A program made the position numbers and the translations under genes. 64,000 nt of DNA from Paenibacillus chitinolyticus NBRC 15660 (GTDB lineage: Bacteria > Bacillota > Bacilli > Paenibacillales > NBRC-103111). The notes under the pieces are model-generated. The model had not been told where the DNA came from, made no database searches, and was given only the letters and a program-made list of their open reading frames with translations. Shown piece after piece: positions 15,944 through 24,675 of the stretch. Numbering within the stretch: the first letter of the stretch is position 1; each line of letters starts with the position of its first letter. The stretch spans positions 372,001-436,000 of the forward strand of contig NZ_BBJT01000002.1 of NCBI RefSeq assembly GCF_000739915.1, given 5' to 3'.

Positions 15944-15979
15944 ATAAAAAGACTGACCGCCCGGTTCCGGTGCGATCAG
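15944..15979 (-). terminator. Intrinsic terminator after the TetR gene at 16097
   Basis: On the minus strand CTGATCGC pairs with GCGGTCAG (one wobble pair), followed by TCTTTTTATT. It lies roughly 120 bases after the regulator's stop. Confidence 0.6.
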
Positions 15980-16096
15980 CCTCTTGCGCATACCGGTGCA
16001 AGTTACCTGCGTCTGCGCGTTATTCGTTCCGCTGCAAATCGCGCAAATCGCGCCATTTGATCAGCTTAATATTCTCTTTTGCAAGAATGAGGAAGG

Positions 16097-16813
16097 CTAC
16101 GACTGGTCTTGAAGCTTCGCCGCAAAGCCGTTTATCAGCACGCCTAGTCCGAATTCGAACTCCTCCGCCCAATTCGTGTTCGTCGTATGAGAGGCAAGCC
16201 GAATCAAATGAGGAAACCGCTCTTCGGGAAGCTGCCTGAAAAAACGGCTGTACTGTTCACCAAGTTCCTCCGGCGTTGTCTGAACCCCACCGGCAAAAGC
16301 GTAAATTCTCGCTTCTTCGGCGGCGAATCCGAGCACGTAGTTTTTGACTATCGAAGCGATCCAAGGGATCTGATCGTCCTTAAATCCCGCCGTAACAAAT
16401 AACCCGTACAGTTTCTCCATCTGCGTTAATCGTTCGTATCCTCCGCCAAGGCCGGAATTGAACAACTCCACCGCATCCCGGTGCGAAAGCAGAACGTGCT
16501 TGAATTGCTCCGCCCACGATATCAACTGCTTATTCCAAGGAAGCGACGAGTCCGGCCAAGCCATAGTCTCGCATATTTGATCCAGCAGCAGCTGCATCAG
16601 CTGTTCTTTATCTTTGACGTGATAATAAAGAGAGGCGGTTTTAACCTGAAGCTTATCCGCGATTTTTCGCATGCTCAGCTCTTTCAGGCCGCTTTCATTC
16701 AGAAGCTGAAGCGCCGTTTGGACAATCCGGTTCCGGTCCAGCGGAGTATGAAGATTTTCATCCTCATTACGCCCGGTTGGCGGATGAACCGAAACGGTCC
16801 GTTTTCTTGCCAT
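16097..16813 (-). CDS. TetR-family regulator (TetR C-terminal type)
   Basis: The 238-residue product has its helix-turn-helix at about 26-70 (RIVQTALQLLNESGLKELSMRKIADKLQVKTASLYYHVKDKEQLM). The LYYHVKDKEQL form is typical of regulators closest to TetR itself, and the helical C-terminal domain is of matching length. ATG 16813 follows AAAGGAGGG by 5 bases. Two tetO-like palindromes lie about 50-80 bases upstream, overlapping a plus-strand promoter for the VOC-family gene, so both divergent genes are probably repressed by this protein. Confidence 0.9.
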   Translation of the reverse strand: MARKRTVSVHPPTGRNEDENLHTPLDRNRIVQTALQLLNESGLKELSMRKIADKLQVKTASLYYHVKDKEQLMQLLLDQICETMAWPDSSLPWNKQLISWAEQFKHVLLSHRDAVELFNSGLGGGYERLTQMEKLYGLFVTAGFKDDQIPWIASIVKNYVLGFAAEEARIYAFAGGVQTTPEELGEQYSRFFRQLPEERFPHLIRLASHTTNTNWAEEFEFGLGVLINGFAAKLQDQS

Positions 16814-16833
16814 AAAGCTCCCTCCTTTTTTAC

Positions 16834-16862
16834 TTGACAAGTATAACATAGTCCTATATTCT
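16834..16862 (+). promoter_or_regulatory. Sigma-A promoter towards the VOC-family gene
   Basis: TTGACA (16834-16839), 17-base spacer, TATTCT (16857-16862). The first TetR-like operator overlaps the -10 box, a placement suited to repression. Confidence 0.6.
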
Positions 16863-16893
16863 AACACCATTAGATTATTCTAATGCCATTAGA
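16860..16893. promoter_or_regulatory. Pair of tetO-like operators
   Basis: TCTAACACCATTAGA (16860-16874) and the perfect palindrome TCTAATGCCATTAGA (16879-16893) have the same 15-base form and centres 19 bases apart. They lie between the TetR gene and the divergent VOC gene. The layout matches the classical two-operator tet arrangement. Confidence 0.65.
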
Positions 16894-17008
16894 TAATAGT
16901 CGTTTTTGTTAAACCCGTTCTGTAACGGCTTCGGCATTCACCCCGTAAGCCGCACGTTAAATTACGTACCGAAGCCTGGATTAAATGAACCCAAAAGGAG
17001 AGAAAATC

Positions 17009-17377
17009 ATGAAACTTAACCATTTGAATCTGTGTGTAAACGACTTGACGGAAGCCCGGCTTTTTTTCGAACAAATCTTTGACTTTCAGCTGCTCGGACA
17101 GAAAGGGGACGCCATTGCCGCCATGAGCGACGGTGAAGGATTCAGCCTCGTTCTCAGCAGTTTTTCTAAACCCGGCGCACAGCGTCCCGCCTACCCCAAA
17201 GACTTTCATCTCGGTTTTTACAGGGATACGCCGGAGGAAGTGGACGCTTTTTACAACCGGCTCCTCAGCTTCGGCATTCCGGTGGAACAAGGCCCCAGAA
17301 AGATCCGGAACGGCTACACCCTGTATTTTACCGCTCTGGACGGAATACTTTTCGAGGTTACGAGTTTTGCCGGTTAG
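17009..17377 (+). CDS. VOC-family (glyoxalase/bleomycin resistance fold) protein
   Basis: The 122-residue product has the paired beta-alpha-beta-beta-beta modules of the vicinal-oxygen-chelate superfamily: MKLNHLNLCVNDLTEARLFFEQIFDF at the start and FHLGFYRDTPEEVDAFYNRLLSFGI, then DGILFEVTSF at the end. Candidate metal ligands are His5, His at about 73 and Glu at about 117. ATG 17009 follows AAAAGGAGAG by about 7 bases. Members include glyoxalases, dioxygenases and antibiotic-binding proteins. Control by the divergent TetR protein suggests a response to a small molecule, but the substrate is not known. Confidence 0.85.
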   Translation: MKLNHLNLCVNDLTEARLFFEQIFDFQLLGQKGDAIAAMSDGEGFSLVLSSFSKPGAQRPAYPKDFHLGFYRDTPEEVDAFYNRLLSFGIPVEQGPRKIRNGYTLYFTALDGILFEVTSFAG

Positions 17378-17436
17378 TCTTAAAAGCTCCTCGGTTTCTT
17401 CTTTTGGGCGGAGTCTATCTTAAACAGGCGGTTCCG

Positions 17437-18618
17437 TCAGAATACGATACTTATGATCGTCGCCGACAGAAAGCTCACGAGAGCCGCTCCGTATAATAGC
17501 TTAAGCCCAAACCCCGCCACTACGTTGCCCTGCTTCTCGTTCAGCCCTTTAACGGCGCCGACGATCGTGCCGATCGATCCGAAGTTAGCGAACGAAATCA
17601 GGAATACGGACACGATAGCCCGGGTACGTTCACTGAAATCGTTTTGAATTTTCACAAAATCAAGCATAGCCACAAACTCGTTCGCCACTATTTTGGTCGC
17701 CATGACACTTCCCGCTTTTACGGCCTCGTGCCAAGGAACACCCATGAGGAAGGCGAACGGAGCGAGAACGTACCCGAGTATGTTTTGGAATGAAATTCCG
17801 AATACACTGCTGAAAATGCCGTTAATCATGGCGATGAGCGCAACAAACCCGACCAGCATGGCGCCGACGATTACGACAACTTTGAAGCCGTCCATAATAT
17901 ACTCGCCAAGCATTTCAAAAAACGTCTGTTTCGACTCGTCCCGGGCTTCCAAAATATCTTCTTCCGGCTTCACCTCGTACGGATTGATGATCGAGGCGAT
18001 AATAAACCCGCCCAGAAGATTCAGCACCAATGCGGCCACCACATATTCCGGCTTCAACATCGTCATATAGGAACCGACAATCGACATGGATACCGTCGAC
18101 ATCGCTGACGCGCACAACGTATAGAGACGGTTTCTCGGGAGCAGCCCGATCTGTTTTTTGATCGAGATAAAGACTTCGTTCTGTCCCAGAATCGCGGAAG
18201 CGACCGCATTGTAAGATTCCAGTTTACCCATTCCGTTCACTTTACTTAAGGCAAGCCCGATATATTTGATAATAAAAGGCAAGATCCTGTAATACTGCAA
18301 GATTCCGATCAGAACGGACATGAATACGATAGGCATCAAGACGTGAAAGAAAAACGAGTGAATCCCTTCATTTACGACTCCGCCGAATACAAAATCCGTT
18401 CCTACGTTGGCAAAGCCGAGCAGCTTGGCAAACCCGTCCGCGAATCCTTTTACCAGAAATTCTCCAACGCCCGTTTTAAGCAAAATCAATCCTAAAATGA
18501 TTTGCAGGGCAATCATCACGAGGACCGGCCGGTACTTGATTTTTTTCTTGTCCGAACTGACAAGCCACGCGAGCGACAAAATGACGATAAGGCCGATCAG
18601 AGCCAGTACGTATTTCAT
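17437..18618 (-). CDS. nupC: NupC-type concentrative nucleoside transporter (CNT family)
   Basis: CNT proteins import nucleosides with protons or sodium. The 393-residue product has the N-terminal domain ([28 protein letters not shown]), the nucleoside-recognition gate region, the conserved [21 protein letters not shown] and the C-terminal core [10 protein letters not shown]...[23 protein letters not shown]. Its start overlaps the stop of the upstream deoD gene by 4 bases (ATGA), so they are translationally coupled. Uptake followed by phosphorolysis makes a nucleoside-salvage pair. Confidence 0.93.
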   Translation of the reverse strand: MKYVLALIGLIVILSLAWLVSSDKKKIKYRPVLVMIALQIILGLILLKTGVGEFLVKGFADGFAKLLGFANVGTDFVFGGVVNEGIHSFFFHVLMPIVFMSVLIGILQYYRILPFIIKYIGLALSKVNGMGKLESYNAVASAILGQNEVFISIKKQIGLLPRNRLYTLCASAMSTVSMSIVGSYMTMLKPEYVVAALVLNLLGGFIIASIINPYEVKPEEDILEARDESKQTFFEMLGEYIMDGFKVVVIVGAMLVGFVALIAMINGIFSSVFGISFQNILGYVLAPFAFLMGVPWHEAVKAGSVMATKIVANEFVAMLDFVKIQNDFSERTRAIVSVFLISFANFGSIGTIVGAVKGLNEKQGNVVAGFGLKLLYGAALVSFLSATIISIVF

Positions 18619-19328
18619 ACGGTATCCTCAATAATCGTTTGCAAGGCGACTTCGGCCATCTGATTGAAGGATTGCTCGCTGTCTTTGTGCGCGGAACGTT
18701 CGTTTGTAAGAAGCTGACTGCCTACCGTCAAAATACTCAGCGCCTTCACTCCGTATTTGGCGGCAAGCGTATAAAGCGCGGTGCTTTCCATCTCGACGGC
18801 GAGAACGCCGAACTCCATAAACGTATGCAGCCTGTCGAGGGTATGGCGGTAAAATTCATCGGAATTGTAAACATTCCCGGCAAATACGTTGGCGCCGCTC
18901 CGCTTGGCTCCTTGATATGCCTGCATCAGCATGCCGAAATCGGCCGTGGGGGCGTAACTGCAGCCATGGAACATTTTGTCCGTCATGTTGCTGTCCGTGG
19001 AGACCGCTTGCGCCAGCACAAGATCGCGGATCTTAAGATTCGGCTGCATTGCGCCGCAGGTACCGATCCGGATCAGTTTCTTTGCTCCGTAATCCCGGAT
19101 TAACTCCGTCACGTAAATGCTCATCGAAGGATTCCCCATGCCTGTACCTTGAACCGAAACGGGAACTCCTTTATATAACCCGGTATAGCCGTACATCCCT
19201 CGCACTTCGTTATGGCAGCGAACCTCATCCAGAAAATGCTCGGCCACGAATTTAGCGCGCATCGGATCTCCCGGCAGCAGGACGCGTTCGGCGATTTCTC
19301 CGGGTTTGGCTTCCAAGTGGATACTCAT
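18615..19328 (-). CDS. deoD: Purine nucleoside phosphorylase DeoD
   Basis: The enzyme splits purine (deoxy)nucleosides with phosphate into base and (deoxy)ribose-1-phosphate. The 237-residue product matches the hexameric DeoD class, with the start [27 protein letters not shown], the phosphate-site segment RIGTCGAMQ and the sugar-binding [15 protein letters not shown] 19328 follows AGGAGG; the frame-extended start at 19370 has no such site. It is coupled to nupC. A PRD-type regulator gene lies upstream on the same strand and a cre-like site is in the gap, suggesting catabolite control. Confidence 0.95.
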   Translation of the reverse strand: MSIHLEAKPGEIAERVLLPGDPMRAKFVAEHFLDEVRCHNEVRGMYGYTGLYKGVPVSVQGTGMGNPSMSIYVTELIRDYGAKKLIRIGTCGAMQPNLKIRDLVLAQAVSTDSNMTDKMFHGCSYAPTADFGMLMQAYQGAKRSGANVFAGNVYNSDEFYRHTLDRLHTFMEFGVLAVEMESTALYTLAAKYGVKALSILTVGSQLLTNERSAHKDSEQSFNQMAEVALQTIIEDTV

Positions 19329-19364
19329 GTTGTGTTTCCTCCTCGATTGTCGTGAATCGGCGGT

Positions 19365-19380
19365 ACGCAACCGCTTTCAA
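19365..19380 (-). promoter_or_regulatory. Candidate CcpA cre site upstream of deoD-nupC
   Basis: On the minus strand TTGAAAGCGGTTGCGT fits the cre consensus WTGNAANCGNWNNCAW at every fixed position except one (G for A near the end). It lies about 37 bases upstream of the deoD start. Carbon catabolite repression of nucleoside use is well known in Bacillota. Confidence 0.4.
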
Positions 19381-19457
19381 CCACAGCATAAAAGAAATCG
19401 AGGCGGGAAACTAGACACATATAAGCCGTTGAATACGGAACAATCGGGACCACGCGG

Positions 19458-20897
19458 TTATTCGAGCAGCTCTTTGCGAATGTTCTCCAGGTCTCTTTTC
19501 GTCGGTATGGCGGAAATAATCACGGCCGGTACGGTTTTCAGCGCAACGGGCATCGTGCTTATAATAAAATCAATCTCCCGCTCACGGACGGTTTCATCGC
19601 TTAGTTCATGCAAGATGGAAGTTTCGATCGTCAACTCGTCACCGATCTCTCTTTTAATCCGGTTGGCCACATAATGACGGACGGAAAACTCTTCACCGAT
19701 AATGAGAAAAGCCTTCTTGCTTTTATACCGGACATTGGAGCTGACGATAAAACCGAGCTTGACGAGATGGTACGAGCTGACCGATACCGCGGGGTGTTCA
19801 CGGCTCCACCGGTTTATGCACTCCGTTACCCCTTCGTAAATAAGAGGCTCTTCCCGGCGCATGTAGGCGATCAGGCGGCTTTTCGATACCGCCATCAGTT
19901 CGGGAACGGCATTATCGATCATCAGCTTCTCGAAAAACTCGCACATTTCCATTACGAACCGGTGGCCGGCAGCTAACGAAGGGAAGGTTTCCCTGAGCAA
20001 CGGTAAAAGGTTGTTGAGCATCCGGTATTTGGGCTCCTCGTTCCGATGGAGAGCCTCCTCCTGCACCAGGGCCATTTCCCTTTCGTTCCGGTAGTGATAT
20101 TGACTCAGGCTGCATAACGACTGCAGAAAATAAATTTCTTCCCCGGCAATGTCCAGGCCGTATTCTTGTCCAAGCTTTCCGGCTAAACGGCGGACGGATT
20201 CATAGAAAGCGCCGTTCTCCCAGTCGTAAAGCTTCCCGTTTACCGAAACGGAATGTCCCTGCCGGATTCTCTCCAGCGTAACGGCGATCAGGAAAATCAG
20301 GCTTCGTTTGGAATTCAGAAAATAAACGATTCCTTGTTCCTCTTCGAGGTCCGTTATCCATTCCTGGATCTGCCCAAAATCAATCTCTGCAAACGGCCAG
20401 CCTGTATACGGGTGTGAATCGGAAAATAATTTCCAGTAAAAATACCGGATGTGTATTTCATTTCCTTTAAGCGCCGGAGAAGAATACGCGAGCCGCAGGC
20501 AGGACGGCTTCAGATCTTCCCGATTCAGTTGAATAATGAATTTTTTAAACGACGAAGCGCTCATATAAAGAAACTCCGCAAGCTCCTCGGCGGAAGCCTG
20601 GCCGCCGTAGACGAACAACCTGTGCATGAGGCGGTAATAAGAGGTCTGCCTAAATTGCTCCACAAGGATTTCCCGGATAGTCGGACCGTGACGTTCGCGG
20701 CGGAAGAAGATGCCCTTGCCTCTGGAGACTTCGATACTCATTGTGCCCGGCAAAAGCGCCGTTATCTCCTCCACCAATTTCCGGACCGACTTGTCCGATA
20801 TGCCAAGCTCCCTTTCAGCCTCCCCGAAAGTAAACCACCGTTCCTCGGAATCCAGCAGCTCGATCAGCGCCTTCATCAGCTTAAAATCTTTGTTCAT
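19458..20897 (-). CDS. PRD-containing, Mga/AtxA-like transcriptional regulator
   Basis: The 479-residue product has two N-terminal helix-turn-helix units (FTFGEAERELGISDKSVRKLVEEI at about 22-45, and SAEELAEFLYMSASSFKKFIIQLNRE at about 99-124), a long helical middle that resembles PTS regulation domains, and a C-terminal EIIB-like Rossmann part starting near residue 395 (KKAFLIIGEEFSVRHYVANRIKRE). This layout is found in Mga, AtxA and MtlR-type regulators. PRD histidines are not obvious to me. The ATG follows GGAAGGTGATGAA. No PTS genes are near; the nearest possible target is deoD-nupC, 130 bases downstream on the same strand. Confidence 0.75.
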   Translation of the reverse strand: MNKDFKLMKALIELLDSEERWFTFGEAERELGISDKSVRKLVEEITALLPGTMSIEVSRGKGIFFRRERHGPTIREILVEQFRQTSYYRLMHRLFVYGGQASAEELAEFLYMSASSFKKFIIQLNREDLKPSCLRLAYSSPALKGNEIHIRYFYWKLFSDSHPYTGWPFAEIDFGQIQEWITDLEEEQGIVYFLNSKRSLIFLIAVTLERIRQGHSVSVNGKLYDWENGAFYESVRRLAGKLGQEYGLDIAGEEIYFLQSLCSLSQYHYRNEREMALVQEEALHRNEEPKYRMLNNLLPLLRETFPSLAAGHRFVMEMCEFFEKLMIDNAVPELMAVSKSRLIAYMRREEPLIYEGVTECINRWSREHPAVSVSSYHLVKLGFIVSSNVRYKSKKAFLIIGEEFSVRHYVANRIKREIGDELTIETSILHELSDETVREREIDFIISTMPVALKTVPAVIISAIPTKRDLENIRKELLE

Positions 20898-21035
20898 TTC
20901 ATCACCTTCCAGATCCGGTATCGCCCGACTTTCGTACCCTCATTATACCGGTATGGAGCGGATTATCCATGCTTCCAGTCCGAATCGGCGTATACACGAC
21001 AATACCTCTCTTCTACAAGTTGTTCCCTTCCGTAC

Positions 21036-21073
21036 GCAAAATAACCGCAGTCCGGTTAACCGGACTGCGGTTA
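21036..21073 (-). terminator. Terminator at the end of the NRPS/ABC operon
   Basis: A perfect 32-bp palindrome (21042-21073; half TAACCGCAGTCCGGTT) can fold into a long stem. On the minus strand it runs into TTATTTTG. It lies about 57 bases after the last ABC transporter stop and probably ends the whole synthetase operon. Confidence 0.75.
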
Positions 21074-21129
21074 GGATGTTCTGCCCTGCGCGGGCATGAA
21101 GACACAACTTTCTGACCGATCCAGGTCTA

Positions 21130-22863
21130 TCAGCCGTACAATCTAGCGTAATAGCCGCCCTGTTCCAGCAGATCCCGGTGCGTTCCCCGCTCCACAACCG
21201 TTCCCTGGTTCATCACGGTAATGGAATCCGCCTTCTCCACGGTGCTCAGGCGGTGGGCGATCAGGATCGTCGTCCGCCCCTTCATCAATTCGTTCAGAGC
21301 CTGCTGCACCCAATGCTCCGACTCGTTATCGAGTGCGGACGTCGCTTCGTCCAGGAGCAGAATCGGGGCATTTTTCAGGATGGCTCTGGCAATCGCGATA
21401 CGCTGTCTTTGTCCGCCGGACAAAGACGCTCCCCGCTCCCCTGCCTGGGTTCCATACCCGCCTGGCAGTTCCTCGATAAAATGATGGGCATACGCGGCCT
21501 TGGCCGCTTCGATCACATCGTCCGTTGTCGCCTGCGGGTTGCCGTAACGGATGTTCTCTTCGATCGTTCCGCTAAACAGAAACGGCTCCTGCGGGACATA
21601 AGCGATCTGCCCGCGAATTTCGTCCAGTGTATAGCTGCCGAAGAGTTTGCCTCCAAGCAAAATTTCCCCGCTGTCCACGGGATAAAAGCCGAGCAGCAGC
21701 TTGATCAGCGTGCTTTTGCCGCTCCCGCTCGCGCCCACGATAGCCGCGACTTGTCCCGGATATACCTTCATGGACATCCGGTACAGCACTTTTTTGTCCG
21801 CCTGATAGGAAAATTCGACGTCCCGGAACTCCACCATCGCCTCCGAGGACCTCTTAGGATCGGGCAAGCCCAGCCTTTCCGGCTCTTCTTCCTCCGATAA
21901 AATTTCCTCAATCCGGTGTGCGCCGGCTAACGAATTTTGCGCCATAGACAGCACCGTCCCGAAATTCATAATCGCATGAGTCAGGTTAATCTGGAGAACG
22001 GCAAGCGCCGCAACGCTCCCCATCCCGATCAGCCCGAAAGCGTACAGCAGACTCCCGATGACGATAATTCCGCAGAACGTGACATAGCTGACAAAATGGT
22101 TCACGGCAGCCTGCAGCCCGTTCTTCTTTGCGGTCTGCTCGGCAAGCCGGGTGACGTCTTCGTTCAGGCTCCGGTACTGGGAATAAACCGGCCGGATATG
22201 AAACAATTTCACGAGCTGAATGCCTCCGATAAAGTCTTTAAACTTTTCGGTCATCCGTGCTAAAGTTTGCAGCGACTTCTCGGAAAGGACACGGATTTGC
22301 CGGGCAAACCGGGCACTGATCGAGAAAGAAAGGAGCAGAACGAGCAGCGATACGGAGGCGAATCTCCAGTCGATCAGCACCATCGAAATAATGGAGCCGA
22401 CACTGAACACCACTTGCAGCAGCAGCATGAAATAAATGCTGGAAAAGGTGAGTTCTACCGCGGCCACATCGTTATTTACCCGCGACATCAAGTCTCCGTG
22501 GTGCGTCTGTTCCAGATATTTCGGCCGGAGCCGGCAAAACTTCCTGTACAGACGCTCCCGCACGTCTACGATCGTAAATTCGACGCTCCGCTGGTACAAA
22601 TACGTAAACCAGGGAGAAATCACATTTTCCAAGAATAAGGCTCCCGCCAGGATATAAAACGCCCGGTACATCAGCGCCGAATCCCGGTAATCGGCAAAGT
22701 TGACCAGATTCTGCACAACCAGACTGAAAGAAACGAGAAACAGCGTCTGGTTGACCGCCGTAATACCGAGACCCGTGTAGTACTGAATTTTGCGTCTGCG
22801 GTTCATGAATCTCATTAAATACCCGAGTTCTTTCACCTGTGAGACTAACCCGCCGCCTTTCAT
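21130..22863 (-). CDS. ABC transporter, fused permease/ATPase (second exporter subunit)
   Basis: The 577-residue half-transporter has six membrane segments in about residues 20-310 (ABC type-1 fold). Its nucleotide-binding domain shows Walker A VGASGSGKST (about 373), Q-loop YVPQEPF, signature LSGGQRQRIA, Walker B ILLLDEATSALD and the switch His in LIAHRLST. Its start overlaps the stop of the upstream ABC gene by 4 bases, with AGGAGG 10 bases before the ATG. Together they should form a heterodimeric exporter, as PmxC/PmxD-type proteins do in polymyxin clusters. It probably exports the lipopeptide and protects the producer; this is inferred from position. Confidence 0.92.
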   Translation of the reverse strand: MKGGGLVSQVKELGYLMRFMNRRRKIQYYTGLGITAVNQTLFLVSFSLVVQNLVNFADYRDSALMYRAFYILAGALFLENVISPWFTYLYQRSVEFTIVDVRERLYRKFCRLRPKYLEQTHHGDLMSRVNNDVAAVELTFSSIYFMLLLQVVFSVGSIISMVLIDWRFASVSLLVLLLSFSISARFARQIRVLSEKSLQTLARMTEKFKDFIGGIQLVKLFHIRPVYSQYRSLNEDVTRLAEQTAKKNGLQAAVNHFVSYVTFCGIIVIGSLLYAFGLIGMGSVAALAVLQINLTHAIMNFGTVLSMAQNSLAGAHRIEEILSEEEEPERLGLPDPKRSSEAMVEFRDVEFSYQADKKVLYRMSMKVYPGQVAAIVGASGSGKSTLIKLLLGFYPVDSGEILLGGKLFGSYTLDEIRGQIAYVPQEPFLFSGTIEENIRYGNPQATTDDVIEAAKAAYAHHFIEELPGGYGTQAGERGASLSGGQRQRIAIARAILKNAPILLLDEATSALDNESEHWVQQALNELMKGRTTILIAHRLSTVEKADSITVMNQGTVVERGTHRDLLEQGGYYARLYG

Positions 22864-24644
22864 GTGTAGACCACCTCCTTGCTTTCCGCAAGTCCGGCAA
22901 ACTCCTGGAGGTACGATTGAGCGTACAGTCCTTTCTTCTCCAAAAGCTGCGCATGAGTCCCGGCTTCAACAAGCCTTCCCTGCTCCAGAACCCAAATTTC
23001 ATCCGCATTCTGAACGGTAGACAGCCGGTGTGCGATAACGATTGTCGTTCTTTCGCTCATCAGAACTTGCAGGGCTTCCTGCACAGCGCCCTCGGATTCC
23101 GGATCCAACGCGGATGTAGGCTCATCGAGCAGCAGAATGGGAGCATTCTTGAGAAGCGCCCGGGCAATGGCGATCCGCTGACGCTGGCCCCCCGAAAGAA
23201 AGCCCCCCCGTTCCCCGACATACGTCTGATACCCTTCGGGCAGACTCATGATAAAAGCGTGCGCTTGCGCCGATTTTGCAGCCGCGATCACTTCGTCCAT
23301 GGACGCGTCTTGCCGGCCGTACGCGATATTGTCGGCCACGGTGCCGCTAAACAAGTACGACTCCTGGGTCACCACGGAGAAGTGGGAGCGCAGCTGCTCC
23401 GGATTGCTGCCTTTTACCTGCTGACCGAATACAGAGATGTTTCCCTGCCCGTCCTCCAGCGGATAAAAGCCGCACAGCAGCTTGAAAACCGTGCTCTTGC
23501 CTCCGCCGCTTGCGCCAACCAGGGCGATCGTCTTTCCTTCCGGCACCGTAAAACTCAAGTTTTGAAGAATGGGAGATCCGGTTTCATAAGAAAAGGAGAC
23601 GTCCCGGAACTCGACCGGCGGCGAGGCGGTTTTTGTAATCGCGTGCCCCTCCTGATTTTCAGCAGGCTGTTCCAAAATATCGGAAACCCGCTTTAAAGCG
23701 CCGGACATCTCGAACGTATGCGTGATCAACTCAGGAATATGATCCAGCGGCTCCAAACACAGATTCAGCAAATAAAGAAACGCGATCAATTCTCCGGTCC
23801 CGAGCTCCCCTTTGGAAATCAGATAACTTCCATAGCTCACGGCAAAAATGATCGGACTGAGCATCAGCGTGGACAGGAGGGGGTTGACCCACGATTCCCT
23901 TTTTTTCACGGCCAGTTTCTTCTGGGCCGTCAGCAGCAGAAGCGACTGATAAGAACGGAACAGCATACCCGACAGCAAGTAACTCTTCACCACCGGCATT
24001 CCGCCAAGCGTGTCCTGCAGGTTCATATTCATCCGTCCCATGTTCGCCTGGGCTTCTTCCGTCAGCTGCTGAAGCTGCTTGCCGATCCAGTGAGACACAA
24101 GCAGCGAAACGGGAAAAAGCAGCAGACTGTACATCATCAGCTCCCATTGAATCCAGATCAGATACGTGAAACAGCCTACGAACAGCAGCGGATGATAAAA
24201 CCACTGGGCCAAATCCCGGCTCATAAATTGATGAATAAGCTGAAGATCGCTGCTGATACGGGACAGGATATCGCCGGAATGCTGTTTTTCCACATAATGA
24301 ATAGGCAATTTGCCGATATGGTTCATCACATGATTGCGGATATCTCTCACGGCGAAAGCGCTGCTCTTCTCAACTCCGTAGATCATCAAGTATTTCGCGG
24401 GCACTCCGATCAGGATAACCAAAAAAACGGTCCATACGATTTCGATGACAACCGGCCCCGCTCCGTTCTCGGCCTGGGATGTCAGCTGTTCGATCAAACT
24501 GCCCGTCCACACTTCGATAATGGCTGCCGCAATGGCGGATACGGTCCCTGCGATCATCCAGCCTCTGTGACGGCTTACAAAAGTTAATAACCAGCGGAAT
24601 GCTTTCCATGCAGCGTATACGCGTTTGCTTTTTGGTGCCGCCAT
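22860..24644 (-). CDS. ABC transporter, fused permease/ATPase (first exporter subunit)
   Basis: The 594-residue half-transporter has a membrane domain (about 20-320) and an ATPase domain with Walker A VGASGGGKST, signature LSGGQRQRIA, Walker B ILLLDEPTSALD and switch His in VIAHRLST. The second Walker-B acidic residue is Glu in LLDEPT, so this site looks catalytically competent. I start at ATG 24644 (MAAPKSKRV), which follows GGGAAGGGGG; earlier ATGs in frame overlap the preceding synthetase gene. It begins 32 bases after the stop of the terminal NRPS gene, so it belongs to the same transcript. Confidence 0.92.
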   Translation of the reverse strand: MAAPKSKRVYAAWKAFRWLLTFVSRHRGWMIAGTVSAIAAAIIEVWTGSLIEQLTSQAENGAGPVVIEIVWTVFLVILIGVPAKYLMIYGVEKSSAFAVRDIRNHVMNHIGKLPIHYVEKQHSGDILSRISSDLQLIHQFMSRDLAQWFYHPLLFVGCFTYLIWIQWELMMYSLLLFPVSLLVSHWIGKQLQQLTEEAQANMGRMNMNLQDTLGGMPVVKSYLLSGMLFRSYQSLLLLTAQKKLAVKKRESWVNPLLSTLMLSPIIFAVSYGSYLISKGELGTGELIAFLYLLNLCLEPLDHIPELITHTFEMSGALKRVSDILEQPAENQEGHAITKTASPPVEFRDVSFSYETGSPILQNLSFTVPEGKTIALVGASGGGKSTVFKLLCGFYPLEDGQGNISVFGQQVKGSNPEQLRSHFSVVTQESYLFSGTVADNIAYGRQDASMDEVIAAAKSAQAHAFIMSLPEGYQTYVGERGGFLSGGQRQRIAIARALLKNAPILLLDEPTSALDPESEGAVQEALQVLMSERTTIVIAHRLSTVQNADEIWVLEQGRLVEAGTHAQLLEKKGLYAQSYLQEFAGLAESKEVVYT

Positions 24645-24675
24645 TGGATCCCCCTTCCCGGCGATGGACTGTAGG

